DNA from: Endozoicomonas sp965198415 | Lineage (GTDB): Bacteria > Pseudomonadota > Gammaproteobacteria > Pseudomonadales > Endozoicomonadaceae | Assembly: GCA_965198415.1 (NCBI GenBank) | Contig: CBDAPN010000032.1 | Coordinates: 1,674,001-1,738,000 of the forward strand | Direction of reading: 5' to 3' | Length of the DNA: 64,000 bases | Part shown: one piece after another, positions 27,981 through 37,090 of the stretch | Numbering within the stretch: the stretch's first letter is position 1 | Layout: each line of letters opens with the position of its first letter | The notes under the pieces: generated by a model | What the model saw: the letters and a program-made list of their open reading frames with translations, nothing else | Told to the model about the DNA's origin: nothing | Databases searched by the model: none | Program-made: the position numbers and the translations under genes

Positions 27981-28095
27981 TAACTCCTAAATGAGTTGCT
28001 CCTTGTGTGTGTTGATGTAGTTGTGCGGTATTTATTCCCCTTTTAAATAGCGCACAAAGCCAGAGCCCGAAATTGGGTTCTGGCTTTTCTTTTTT
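27981..28095 (+). ncRNA. candidate polA-linked small RNA (ErsA / Spot 42 position)
   Basis: Between the sigma-E-type promoter and the terminator lies about 115 bases with no reading frame but three stems: AACTC / GAGTT near the 5' end (27982-27997), a 12-base stem with one mismatch whose arms begin GTGCGG and end GCGCAC and whose loop is C/T-rich (ttccccttt), and the terminator stem at 28056-28087. Spot 42 (enterobacteria, vibrios) and ErsA (Pseudomonas, dependent on the envelope-stress sigma AlgU) are both encoded next to polA, so position and promoter both favour an ErsA-like Hfq-dependent regulator. Identity by sequence was not tested. Confidence 0.65.
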
Positions 28096-28097
28096 AG
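28056..28097 (+). terminator. rho-independent terminator of the polA-linked sRNA
   Basis: Stem AAAGCCAGA-gCCC / GGG-TTCTGGCTTT with a six-base loop, followed by TTTTCTTTTTT. It lies about 140 bases past the polA stop. Confidence 0.85.
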
Positions 28098-28213
28098 GCT
28101 GGTTGAAAGTGGCGATTCGTGTCCGGCGGGTAATCAATAGCCAAAAAAGAGAAAATTCACTCTTTCCCTCATTTATTCCACCTACTTCCTACCACCGATG
28201 CTTTGACCCACTC

Positions 28214-29074
28214 TTATGAGACGGGAATGCCCAGATTATCGCAGATAACCTGACAGGGCGCTGACTGGTTCAGAGTATAAAAGTGCAAGCCGGGAGCGCC
28301 GTTTGCCAACAGCTTTTCACAAAGACTGGTCACCACTTCTTCGCCGAATTTTTGGATGCTTTTTATGTCGTCGCCATAGGACTCAAGCTGCTTGCGAATC
28401 CAACGGGGAATCTCAGCGCCGCAGGCATCGGAAAAGCGAGCCAGCCGGGTGTAGTTGGTGATTGGCATAATGCCGGGAATTACCGGAATATCAATGCCTA
28501 GCGACTCAATACTATCCAGAAAGTAATAGTAGCTATCGGGATTAAAAAAGTATTGAGTAATGGCGGAGTTAGCGCCGGCCTCAACTTTGCGTTTGAAGTT
28601 TTGCAGGTCTTTCTCCATGTTGGGCGCCTGTGGATGCACCTCAGGATACGCAGCAACCTCAATGTGGAAATGGTCGCCGGTTTCCGCCCGAATGTATTCC
28701 ACCAATTCATTGGCATAACGCAGCTCACCGGAGTCCTGCCCCATACCGGATGGCAAGTCACCTCTGAGAGCGACAATCCGGTCAATGCCCTGCTCACGGT
28801 AGAAGCTCAACAGCCCTTTGATCTGCTCTCGGGAATCGCCGATACAGGAAAGATGCGGCGCTGTGTCAATGTTGGTGTAGTGTTGCGTGGATAGTACCGT
28901 GGCCAGAGTGCGGTCGCGGGTCGAACCACCAGCACCGTAGGTTACCGAGAAAAACTCCGGTCGGTATTTCGCCAGATTCAGTGCGTGTTGCTCCAGCTTT
29001 TGCGCCCCTTCCTCTGTCTTGGTAGGGAAGAATTCAAAGCTGATCGGCGCGTTGCCGTTTATTTGTTTCGCCAT
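28214..29074 (-). CDS. metF: 5,10-methylenetetrahydrofolate reductase
   Basis: 286 residues, a flavin-dependent TIM barrel. Family motifs: ISFEFFPTKTEEG with the catalytic Glu at about residue 18, SVTYGAGGSTRDRT, VALRGDLP, and GANSAITQYFF. It makes 5-methyl-THF, the methyl donor for methionine synthase. The ATG at 29074 has GGTG seven bases before it; a GTG three codons earlier is also possible. It is the last gene of the minus-strand series ArsR-methyltransferase, metK, ahcY, metF, so the operon couples SAM use, SAH removal and methyl-group supply. Confidence 0.97.
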   Translation of the reverse strand: MAKQINGNAPISFEFFPTKTEEGAQKLEQHALNLAKYRPEFFSVTYGAGGSTRDRTLATVLSTQHYTNIDTAPHLSCIGDSREQIKGLLSFYREQGIDRIVALRGDLPSGMGQDSGELRYANELVEYIRAETGDHFHIEVAAYPEVHPQAPNMEKDLQNFKRKVEAGANSAITQYFFNPDSYYYFLDSIESLGIDIPVIPGIMPITNYTRLARFSDACGAEIPRWIRKQLESYGDDIKSIQKFGEEVVTSLCEKLLANGAPGLHFYTLNQSAPCQVICDNLGIPVS

Positions 29075-29127
29075 GGTGTTCACCAGCAGAATATCAGGCT
29101 GAGTTAAACCTCAGCCTTCAAGAGCTT

Positions 29128-30525
29128 TCAGTACTTGTAGTCGTCGTTTTTAAAGGGGCCATCAACTGGCACATGAATGTAGTCGGCCTGCTCCTGGCTT
29201 AACCGGGTCATCACACCGCCAAAGCCTTCCACCATGTAGGCGGCCACTTCCTCATCGAGCTTTTTAGGCAGTAATGTTACCGCCAGTTGTGCCGCTTTTT
29301 TATCCTGTGCCAAGTGGGCGAATCCGGCTTTATAAAGATGAATCTGCGCCAGTACTTGGTTGGCAAAAGAGCCGTCCATAATCCGTGAAGGGTGGCCAGT
29401 GGCGTTGCCGAGGTTGACCAGCCGACCTTCGGAGAGAAGAATCAGGTGGTCATTGGCGGCGGCATCACGAATGATTTTGTGTACTTGGGGCTTAACCTCT
29501 TCCCAAGTCCAGTTGTCTCGCATGAATTGTGTGTCAATCTCGGTGTCGAAGTGTCCGATATTGCAAACCACACAGCCGCTTTTGAGTGCTTTGAGCATGT
29601 TGTGGTCACACACATGGACATTACCGGTGGTAGTCACCAGCAGGTCGGTATTTTCCAGCAGAGGCTTATTGATGGCGGCTTCGGTTCCATCGTTGATTCC
29701 ATCAATGTAAGGCGAGACTACCTCAAACCCATCCATACAAGCCTGCATGGCGCAAATAGGGTCAACTTCAGTTACTTTGACCACCATGCCCTCTTGTTGC
29801 AGCGAGGCGGCCGAGCCTTTGCCCACATCACCATAACCGACCACCAGCGCTTTTTTACCCGCCAGCAAATGGTCTGTAGCGCGCTTGATGGCATCGTTCA
29901 GAGAGTGGCGACAGCCGTATTTATTGTCATTTTTGCTTTTGGTGACGGCGTCGTTCACATTGATTGCGGGAACTTTTAACGTGTCGTTTTCCAGCATTTC
30001 CAGCAGACGATGTACGCCGGTGGTCGTTTCTTCAGAAATGCCGTGGATGTTATCCAGCAGTTGAGGGAATTTTTTGTGCATGAGCAGGGTCAGGTCGCCA
30101 CCGTCATCCAGAATCATGTTGGCGTTCCAAGGTTTGCCCTTGTCGTCCAGAATGGTTTGCTCTATGCACCACCAGAACTCTTCTTCGGTCTCACCTTTCC
30201 AGGCGAATACCGGTATGCCCACCGCCGCAATGGCAGCGGCCGCATGATCCTGAGTTGAAAATATGTTGCAGGAAGACCAGCGAACCTCGGCACCGAGCTC
30301 AACCAGAGTTTCTATGAGTACCGCCGTTTGGATAGTCATATGAATACAGCCCATGATTTTGGCTCCCTGCAAGGGCTGCTGGGCTCGGTATTTGGCGCGT
30401 ATGGCCATTAGGGCTGGCATTTCGCCCTCGGCGATCTGGATTTCTCGTCTGCCCCAGTCTGCCAGGGAGATGTCGGCTACGCGGTAATCCTTTACCGCGA
30501 TGGAGGTGTCAGGGTTAGTACTCAT
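29128..30525 (-). CDS. ahcY: adenosylhomocysteinase (SAH hydrolase)
   Basis: 465 residues. The NAD-binding fold carries VVGYGDVGKGSAASL; the substrate site has CNIFSTQDHAAAA and the conserved HxFD (GHFDTEID). The long insertion typical of the bacterial/eukaryal class is present, and the C-terminus ends in the conserved KNDDYKY. It splits S-adenosylhomocysteine into adenosine and homocysteine. Of two close ATGs, 30525 has AGGA at a good distance, whereas the one at 30534 has AGG touching it. Its 91-base leader shows no SAH-riboswitch consensus, so control more likely comes from the ArsR-like gene at the head of the operon. Confidence 0.97.
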   Translation of the reverse strand: MSTNPDTSIAVKDYRVADISLADWGRREIQIAEGEMPALMAIRAKYRAQQPLQGAKIMGCIHMTIQTAVLIETLVELGAEVRWSSCNIFSTQDHAAAAIAAVGIPVFAWKGETEEEFWWCIEQTILDDKGKPWNANMILDDGGDLTLLMHKKFPQLLDNIHGISEETTTGVHRLLEMLENDTLKVPAINVNDAVTKSKNDNKYGCRHSLNDAIKRATDHLLAGKKALVVGYGDVGKGSAASLQQEGMVVKVTEVDPICAMQACMDGFEVVSPYIDGINDGTEAAINKPLLENTDLLVTTTGNVHVCDHNMLKALKSGCVVCNIGHFDTEIDTQFMRDNWTWEEVKPQVHKIIRDAAANDHLILLSEGRLVNLGNATGHPSRIMDGSFANQVLAQIHLYKAGFAHLAQDKKAAQLAVTLLPKKLDEEVAAYMVEGFGGVMTRLSQEQADYIHVPVDGPFKNDDYKY

Positions 30526-30616
30526 AAATAGCATCCTATGTGCGTATTATCCGAATCAAAAGTCTAGCAGTGACACCAGCCTGCATCAATAAATTTTGAT
30601 ATAGATTTTTATCGCA

Positions 30617-31780
30617 TTAAAGCCCTGCTGCCTGACGCAACTGCTCTGCTTTATCGGTACGCTCCCAAGTGAAGGTGGGCTCCTCGCGACCAAAGTGGCC
30701 ATAAGCGGCGGTAGCCTGAAAGATGGGTCGCTTTAGGTCGAGCATTTTCACCAGACCACCGGCGCGCAGGTCAAAGTATTCACGAATCAGTTGCACAATG
30801 CGCTCATCAGAAACCTTGCCGGTACCAAACGTGTTAATGGAAATTGATGTTGGCTCAGAAACACCAATGGCGTAAGAGACCTGAATTTCACAGCGATCCG
30901 CCAGACCCGCCGCAACAACATTTTTGGCGACATATCGACCGGCATAAGCAGCAGAACGGTCCACTTTTGAAGGGTCTTTACCCGAAAAAGCACCGCCACC
31001 ATGGCGCGCCATGCCACCGTAGGTATCCACAATAATCTTGCGCCCGGTCAGGCCACAGTCGCCTACGGGGCCACCGATGACAAAAATACCGGTCGGGTTA
31101 ATGTGGTACTGGGTATCTTCATGCAGCCACTCTTTTGGAAATACCGGTTTGATGATCTGCTCCAGCACTTCATGGCGCAGCTCCTCCAGTGACACCTCTG
31201 GCGAGTGCTGGGTAGAAAGTACCACCGCATCAACGCACTGCACATTACCGCTCTCATCGTAGCGTAGCGTCACCTGACTCTTTGCATCCGGGCGCAACCA
31301 GGGCAATGCACCGTTTTTGCGTAACTGCGCCTGCCGTTTAACCAGCTCATGGGAGTAGTAAATGGGGGCTGGCATAAGCACGTCAGTTTCATTGGTGGCG
31401 TAGCCAAACATAAGACCCTGATCGCCTGCACCCTGCTGACGCTCCTCAGTTTCGTCAACGCCAATGGCGATATCAGGGGACTGCTTGCCAATCGCATTGA
31501 GTACTGCCACGCAGTCGCCATCAAAACCCAGGTCACCGTTGTTATAACCAATACCGGTCACCACGCTGCGAACCAGCTCTTCAATATCAACGTAGGTTGT
31601 GGTCCGAACTTCACCAGCCACAACAACCATTCCGGTTTTGACCATGGTTTCGACGGCAACCCGTGCTTCCGGGTCCTCTTTGATGATGGCATCCAGAATG
31701 GCATCAGAAATCTGATCGGCAATTTTGTCTGGATGCCCTTCAGATACCGATTCCGATGTGAAAAGTGAATATTCAGTCAT
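30617..31780 (-). CDS. metK: S-adenosylmethionine synthetase
   Basis: 387 residues. Signatures: FTSESVSEGHPDKIADQISDAI at the start, the ATP motif GAGDQGLMFGYA, and the GGGAFSGKDPSKVDRS loop. It makes SAM from methionine and ATP. The frame is open 49 codons further upstream, but homology begins at the ATG 31780, which has GAGGG upstream. It lies 73 bases after the ArsR-methyltransferase gene, the same neighbour as in Pseudomonas. Confidence 0.98.
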   Translation of the reverse strand: MTEYSLFTSESVSEGHPDKIADQISDAILDAIIKEDPEARVAVETMVKTGMVVVAGEVRTTTYVDIEELVRSVVTGIGYNNGDLGFDGDCVAVLNAIGKQSPDIAIGVDETEERQQGAGDQGLMFGYATNETDVLMPAPIYYSHELVKRQAQLRKNGALPWLRPDAKSQVTLRYDESGNVQCVDAVVLSTQHSPEVSLEELRHEVLEQIIKPVFPKEWLHEDTQYHINPTGIFVIGGPVGDCGLTGRKIIVDTYGGMARHGGGAFSGKDPSKVDRSAAYAGRYVAKNVVAAGLADRCEIQVSYAIGVSEPTSISINTFGTGKVSDERIVQLIREYFDLRAGGLVKMLDLKRPIFQATAAYGHFGREEPTFTWERTDKAEQLRQAAGL

Positions 31781-31853
31781 AGCTAGGTAACCCTCTTTTA
31801 AATTAACCAAAATTATTTCGCCCCTGCGAAACTCAACGTCGTAGCGCAAGGCT

Positions 31854-32840
31854 TTACTCTGGCTGGAAAAAACGTCGGACCTGAATTTGAAAGCCGTTAC
31901 GCAACCCCAAATACTGGGATTCACCACTGACCAGCTGCGCTTTATCCGCCCATTGCGTCAACTCTTCTGCACTGAAGCCGAGCCACAAATCGCCGCAGGA
32001 CTCCCGAACCCAGTCCTGATCATGGTGGCTCAGCTCACTGATAAACAGACTACCACCGGGCTTGAGCAGCCGGGTGGCGCCGTTAAAAATATCCGCCGGG
32101 CTTGGCACATGGTGCAAGACCATATTAACGACGATGCAATCAAAGGCGCCGTCCATATTCTTCAGCGACTGCAGCTCACCATGAACAAAATTAACGTTGC
32201 CAAGCCCTTGCTGTGCAGCTCGCTGCCGGGAGTAATCGAGCATCTTTTCACAGTTATCCACCGCAAAGACCAATTTGAATCGAGCCGTGAGCGACTTCAA
32301 AAAATGACCTTCGCCCGGACCCAGCTCCAGCGCCAAGCTCGATTCGGGGAACTTTGTGGCAGCAATCAGATCCGCTACGGTTTCGGCGTAGAGCTGATGT
32401 TCGGCAATGAGTTCCTGATGCTGGCGAAGCTCTTCAGCGTTGCGGGCAAAAAATGCCTTCGACTGTTCCGAGCGCTGTTGACGAATGGCCTGAAGTTGCG
32501 CCGTCAGTTTACCGGGTAACTGCAAACCATCTACCGCCTGATAAAGAGCGCGAACCACACCCGCTAAATGGCCAACAACAGGCGGTAAGGCCCGGCGGTA
32601 GAATATGGTATTTCCTTCTTTGCGAGTGGAGACCAGCCCGGCCTGCAACAGTACTTTCAGATGGTGGCTCATGGCTGGCTGGCGCATATCAAACACCGTG
32701 CTGAGCTCCAAAACCCCCAGAGACTCTGTGCTAAGCACTCTTAAAATCTGCAACCTTAATACATCACCACTGGCTTTACTGACCATAGCCAGCTGTTCGA
32801 AAGCTTCAGTCAACGTTGGCCTTTCCTTTTCAAACCGCAC
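31854..32840 (-). CDS. ArsR-family regulator fused to a SAM-dependent methyltransferase
   Basis: 328 residues in two domains. Residues ~15-95 are an ArsR-type winged helix (LRLQILRVLSTESLGVLELSTVF, then MRQPAMSHHLKVLLQAGLVSTRKEGNTIFYR); the metal-binding cysteines of classical ArsR proteins are absent. Residues ~145-320 form a class I methyltransferase with motif I ALELGPGEGHFL and the VLHHVPSPADIF region. Relatives are found directly upstream of metK or ahcY in Pseudomonas and others; an ArsR protein, SahR, is known to control SAM-cycle genes by sensing SAH in deltaproteobacteria. This fusion could sense SAM or SAH through its enzyme domain, which is inference. It heads the operon and is divergent from the nucleotide carrier. 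Confidence 0.9.
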   Translation of the reverse strand: MRFEKERPTLTEAFEQLAMVSKASGDVLRLQILRVLSTESLGVLELSTVFDMRQPAMSHHLKVLLQAGLVSTRKEGNTIFYRRALPPVVGHLAGVVRALYQAVDGLQLPGKLTAQLQAIRQQRSEQSKAFFARNAEELRQHQELIAEHQLYAETVADLIAATKFPESSLALELGPGEGHFLKSLTARFKLVFAVDNCEKMLDYSRQRAAQQGLGNVNFVHGELQSLKNMDGAFDCIVVNMVLHHVPSPADIFNGATRLLKPGGSLFISELSHHDQDWVRESCGDLWLGFSAEELTQWADKAQLVSGESQYLGLRNGFQIQVRRFFQPE

Positions 32841-33022
32841 ACACCCAACGGTAAATTATCGACCCTCTCAAGTTGGGTGCTTCGGTGGCAGAGTTTAGCA
32901 AGAGCCAATAACTACATCAAAATATTTTTATATACTGCGCGATGATTGCCTTTCCTGCCACCGCTACCGCTTCTCGGGATGACCTTAACCACTCATCTGT
33001 CATTAAGAATCAGTAAGTTGCC

Positions 33023-33049
33023 GAACTTATTGCCGCTTTGTCTGTCGAA
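33023..33049 (+). promoter_or_regulatory. possible sigma-E-type promoter upstream of the nucleotide carrier
   Basis: GAACTT at 33023-33028, a 16-base spacer and TCGAA at 33045-33049. The -35 is consensus and the -10 is an accepted variant. The next gene on this strand starts 178 bases later. Weaker than the two sRNA promoters. Confidence 0.35.
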
Positions 33050-33226
33050 TTGATAGATAAACCTTTTAAACCAGTAAATCCATTACAAGGCTTTTCAGGC
33101 TGGCACTGGTGCTCCTTAAGAGAGTGCTGATGACTCTTATAAACAAAGAAAGGCGTCTGATGTGCTCTGCCACGGTTAGCCCCGAGCCTTAAAACCATGA
33201 AGCGGTAAACAGGATTGCACACCCCT

Positions 33227-34660
33227 ATGAATAAGACGTTTTGCACGGACGTTGCGGGCAATTCAAAAACAATGCTTTACCTGCAAATTGCCATGCTGTC
33301 CTCTTGTATCTTCAATTTCGACATATTATGGAACCTAAAAGAATCCCTGCTGATCACCCGGCTTGGGGTGGAGGTGATTCCATTCATCAAGCTGTTTGTG
33401 GTCATGCCGGCAGCGTTTTTATTTCTGATTACTTACAGTTTTCTGGCCAACCGGCTGAGCAAACGCACGCTGTTCATCGTCGCCCTGATGCCCTTCCTGC
33501 TTTGGATGCCTTTATTTTCCAGTTTGATTTATCCCAACATTGAATCCTTTGCTCCCAAACTAATCCTTGAGCACATCACTCCATGGATACCTGACAACCT
33601 GCAGTTTATTGCCGGTATGCTTTACTACTGGCCGCTGACACTGTTTTATGTGTTGGCTGAGTTGTGGGGCTCGGCGGTTATCTGCATTCTTTTCTGGACG
33701 GCCATTAATGATCTGCACGACACCAAAAGTGCCACCAGCCAATACCCGCTAATCACCATGATTGGCAGCAGTGCTTCAATCCTTTCCGGCCCCATGCTCT
33801 ATTATTTCGCTTCCCGAGACTTCAAATCCTCGCCTTCAGGGCTACCCGAAACCCTCAAGGCGTTGTCGATGATATTTGTGGTGTTGAGCTTATTGATTCT
33901 GGTGCTCAACGAGCTGTTCTATCGCAAACACCCCGATAAGTTCGATCAGCCTGTCACCCACAAGCAAACCACCACCAACCTGCCACTGCTGGACAGTGCT
34001 CGCTATCTGCTGCGCTGCCCTTATTTGGGCAGCATTGCGTTGGTCATGATCGGCTATTGCGTGGCCATCAACATGGTGGAGATGGCGTGGAAAAGCCAAC
34101 TGGTGCAAAAGTACCCAAGTGAGGCCGACTACTCCATGTTTATGGGCAAAGTCGCCTTAATTAACGGCTTTGGCTGTCTGCTTTGCGGCTGGCTAACCAA
34201 CTTTTTGCTCAAATTCAGCTGGTGGGCTGCCGCCTTGGCCACACCAGCCATTCTGGCGTTAACCGCACTGCCTTTTTTTCTACTGGCTCACTGGCAGCCC
34301 TCCCACCTTACTATCCTCGGCTGGTACGACCTTGATATTCCCGTGGTGGTATTACACTTGGGTATGCTCTGCCATGCATTGGGTAAATCGGCGAGGTACA
34401 CACTGTTTGACGCCACTAAGGAGATAGCTTTTGTTCCACTTGATGCTGAACGCAAATACAAAGGCAAGGCTGCCATTGAGCTGGTGGTGAGCCGGGTAGG
34501 AAAATCTGGCAGCTCAATTTTTCAGCAGGTACTGATTGCCCTCTTTGGCACACTCAGCCTTGCCATGTCTTGGCTAACCGGTGCTTTTGTTGTGGCGATA
34601 GTGCTCTGGGTTTACGCTATCCAGCTGCTCGAAAAGCATTACCGCTCCCGCATGAACTGA
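33227..34660 (+). CDS. ATP/ADP translocase (TLC/NTT) family nucleotide carrier
   Basis: 477 residues with about 11-12 membrane helices. The TLC family pattern is clear: NLKESLLITRLGVEVIPFIK near the start (the Lys of LKES and the Glu of GxEVIP are conserved), YYWPLTLFYVLAELWGSAV with the Glu of SELW/AELW, and a C-terminal block ARYTLFDATKEIAFVPLD, then KGKAAIE and GKSGSS. Known members in Chlamydia, Rickettsia and plant plastids exchange host ATP for ADP or import nucleotides. Whether this one exchanges ATP/ADP or moves other solutes cannot be decided; all the residues I can recognise from the exchangers are there. The ATG at 33227 follows AGGA by 12 bases; a TTG at 33215 is an alternative. 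It lies between the SAM operon and tkt, where Pseudomonas has no such gene. Confidence 0.88.
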   Translation: MNKTFCTDVAGNSKTMLYLQIAMLSSCIFNFDILWNLKESLLITRLGVEVIPFIKLFVVMPAAFLFLITYSFLANRLSKRTLFIVALMPFLLWMPLFSSLIYPNIESFAPKLILEHITPWIPDNLQFIAGMLYYWPLTLFYVLAELWGSAVICILFWTAINDLHDTKSATSQYPLITMIGSSASILSGPMLYYFASRDFKSSPSGLPETLKALSMIFVVLSLLILVLNELFYRKHPDKFDQPVTHKQTTTNLPLLDSARYLLRCPYLGSIALVMIGYCVAINMVEMAWKSQLVQKYPSEADYSMFMGKVALINGFGCLLCGWLTNFLLKFSWWAAALATPAILALTALPFFLLAHWQPSHLTILGWYDLDIPVVVLHLGMLCHALGKSARYTLFDATKEIAFVPLDAERKYKGKAAIELVVSRVGKSGSSIFQQVLIALFGTLSLAMSWLTGAFVVAIVLWVYAIQLLEKHYRSRMN

Positions 34661-34952
34661 CAATAGTTTATCTTTCGATGGTTTAGCCTCCCCGGAGGCT
34701 GCCATTGCCCCCCAAAAAACAAACCATAGCGGGAAAGATTCTGCTGCAGATAAATTAGACTCCCGACATAGCATAAAAGTTTGCCGGTTAACGGTTGCAT
34801 ATTATTTCAAGTTTGCCCGGCTTCGCTTTAGAATAGCCGCAAATTTCAACCAGTCAGATGGCTGTCTGGCAAGACTGCCCACTGCATGCAATCCGGCACC
34901 AGTTTATTGTCTGCCATGTAAATCCTCTGACACTTCAGGAGCAACGATTTCC

Positions 34953-36950
34953 ATGTCCTCTCGTCGTGAGTTAGCCAACGCCATTCGCGCCCTCAGTATG
35001 GACGCCGTCCAGAAAGCCAAATCCGGTCATCCGGGTGCCCCAATGGGTATGGCAGACATCGCAGAAGTGCTATGGCGTGACTATATGAATCACAACCCCA
35101 CCAACCCTGAGTGGGTGGACCGTGACCGCTTTGTGATGTCTAACGGGCACGGCTCCATGCTGATTTACTCCCTTCTTCACCTTACCGGCTACGATCTGGC
35201 CATAGAAGACCTGCAAAACTTCCGCCAGCTGCACTCCAAGACCCCAGGACACCCGGAGTACGGTTACGCTCCAGGCATCGAAACCACCACCGGGCCGCTG
35301 GGTCAAGGTATTGCCAACGCCGTGGGTCTGGCGGCGGCGGAAAAAGCCTTGGGCGCTCAATTCAACAAACCCGGGCATGACATTGTTGATCACCACACCT
35401 ACGTATTCATGGGCGACGGCTGCATGATGGAAGGCATTTCCCACGAGGTTTGCTCTCTGGCTGGCACTTTGGGTCTTGGCAAACTGATTGCCTTCTATGA
35501 CGATAACGGCATCTCCATTGATGGCGAGGTAGAAGGCTGGTTTACCGATGACACCGTCAAACGTTTTGAGGCCTATAACTGGCACGTAATCCCTAACATT
35601 GATGGGCACGATGCAGACGCCATCAAAGCAGCGATTGAAGCCGCCCGCGCACAAACCGACAAACCCACACTGATCTGCTGCAAAACCACCATCGGTTTTG
35701 GCTCCCCGAATAAAAGCGGCAAAGAGGAGTGCCACGGTGCGCCGCTAGGTGATGAAGAGATCAAACTAACCCGCGAAAGCCTCGGCTGGCATCACGCTCC
35801 ATTTGAAATTCCAGCTGACATTTATGCTGATTGGAACGCCAAACAAGCCGGTGCTAGCAAAGAAGCGGCCTGGGATGAAAAATTTGCCGCCTATCAAGCC
35901 GAGTACCCCGAACTGGCGGCTGAATTTATCCGTCGCCAAAAAGGTGAGCTACCTGCCGATTTTGCCGAACAGGCAAACGCTTACATTCACGCCTGCCAGC
36001 AAGGCAATGAAAAAATTGCCAGCCGCAAAGCTTCTCAAAACACCCTGAACGCATACGGCCCGCTGCTGCCGGAGCTGCTTGGTGGTTCTGCGGATTTGGC
36101 CGGTTCCAATCTGACCATCTGGAGTGGCTCTAAAGGCATTAAGCGTGAAGACGCTAACGGCAACTACCTGTTTTATGGTGTGCGTGAATTTGGCATGACC
36201 GCCATGATGAACGGCATAGCCCTGCACGGGGGTTTCATCCCTTACGGCGCCACCTTTTTGGTGTTTATGGAGTACGCCTGTAACGCAGTACGAATGGCAG
36301 CCCTGATGAAACAACGCTCGATTTTGGTGTACACACACGACTCCATCGGTCTCGGTGAAGACGGTCCAACCCACCAGCCCATCGAGCAAATTGCCAGCCT
36401 GCGGATGACACCCGATGTAAACGCCTGGCGCCCTTGCGATACCGTTGAATCCGCCTCTGCCTGGAAACACGCTCTGGAGCGAGTAGATGGCCCCAGCGCT
36501 TTGATTTTCTCCCGTCAGGGATTGCCCTGCATGCCACGAACCAAAGCTCAGGTTGACGACATCGCCCGTGGCGGTTACATCCTTAAAGATTGCGAAGGAG
36601 AGCCGGAGCTCATCCTGATTGCCACCGGCTCCGAAGTACATTTGGCCATTGACGCCCAAGCCGTGCTGCAAGAGCAGGGTCGTAAGGTACGAGTGGTGTC
36701 TATGCCATCTACGGATGTATTTGACCTTCAAGATGCCGACTACCGGCAGTCTGTCCTGCCGCTGGAAGTACCTGCCCGCATCGCTATTGAAGCGGCTTCG
36801 GCGGACTTCTGGTACAAATATGTCGGACTGGATGGTCGCATTATTGGTATGAACACGTTTGGAGAGTCAGCCCCAGCACAAGATTTGTTCCCATACTTTG
36901 GCTTTACGGTAGAGAACATCGTTGCTCAGGCAGAAGAGTTGCTTGCCTGA
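34953..36950 (+). CDS. tkt: transketolase
   Basis: 665 residues, the E. coli length. The thiamine-diphosphate motif GDGCMMEGISHEV...AFYDDN is at about residues 150-190, substrate-binding His residues lie in KSGHPGAPMG and GPLGQG, and the C-terminal domains contain VREFGMTAMMNGIALHGG and HDSIGLGEDGPTHQP. It moves two-carbon units in the pentose phosphate pathway, and also supplies erythrose-4-phosphate. AGGAG lies ten bases before the ATG. In Pseudomonas epd follows close by; here it is 11 kb away, beyond an accessory block. Confidence 0.98.
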   Translation: MSSRRELANAIRALSMDAVQKAKSGHPGAPMGMADIAEVLWRDYMNHNPTNPEWVDRDRFVMSNGHGSMLIYSLLHLTGYDLAIEDLQNFRQLHSKTPGHPEYGYAPGIETTTGPLGQGIANAVGLAAAEKALGAQFNKPGHDIVDHHTYVFMGDGCMMEGISHEVCSLAGTLGLGKLIAFYDDNGISIDGEVEGWFTDDTVKRFEAYNWHVIPNIDGHDADAIKAAIEAARAQTDKPTLICCKTTIGFGSPNKSGKEECHGAPLGDEEIKLTRESLGWHHAPFEIPADIYADWNAKQAGASKEAAWDEKFAAYQAEYPELAAEFIRRQKGELPADFAEQANAYIHACQQGNEKIASRKASQNTLNAYGPLLPELLGGSADLAGSNLTIWSGSKGIKREDANGNYLFYGVREFGMTAMMNGIALHGGFIPYGATFLVFMEYACNAVRMAALMKQRSILVYTHDSIGLGEDGPTHQPIEQIASLRMTPDVNAWRPCDTVESASAWKHALERVDGPSALIFSRQGLPCMPRTKAQVDDIARGGYILKDCEGEPELILIATGSEVHLAIDAQAVLQEQGRKVRVVSMPSTDVFDLQDADYRQSVLPLEVPARIAIEAASADFWYKYVGLDGRIIGMNTFGESAPAQDLFPYFGFTVENIVAQAEELLA

Positions 36951-36966
36951 TTATCCGCCAATAATA

Positions 36967-36993
36967 TCAGCCTCGCACTTAGTACGAGGCTGA
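36967..36993 (+). terminator. hairpin after tkt
   Basis: Perfect nine-base stem TCAGCCTCG / CGAGGCTGA with a nine-base loop, 17 bases after the tkt stop. There is no T-run, so it may need Rho or act as a 3' end stabiliser. Confidence 0.55.
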
Positions 36994-37090
36994 TCCCAAC
37001 AAAATAAATTGAACCTTTCTGCAATGCAGTAGTCGAATACAGTAATCGAAAGCTTGCTGAGTTAATTTAGTATTCAGACAGGAGAATGTA

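Noticed and set aside
30526..30616. Possible SAH or SAM riboswitch in the leader of ahcY
   Set aside because: The spacer is only 91 bases and shows none of the conserved cores of those riboswitches.
35070..36731. Long antisense frames over tkt
   Set aside because: Shadows of the transketolase gene; no ribosome sites or motifs.
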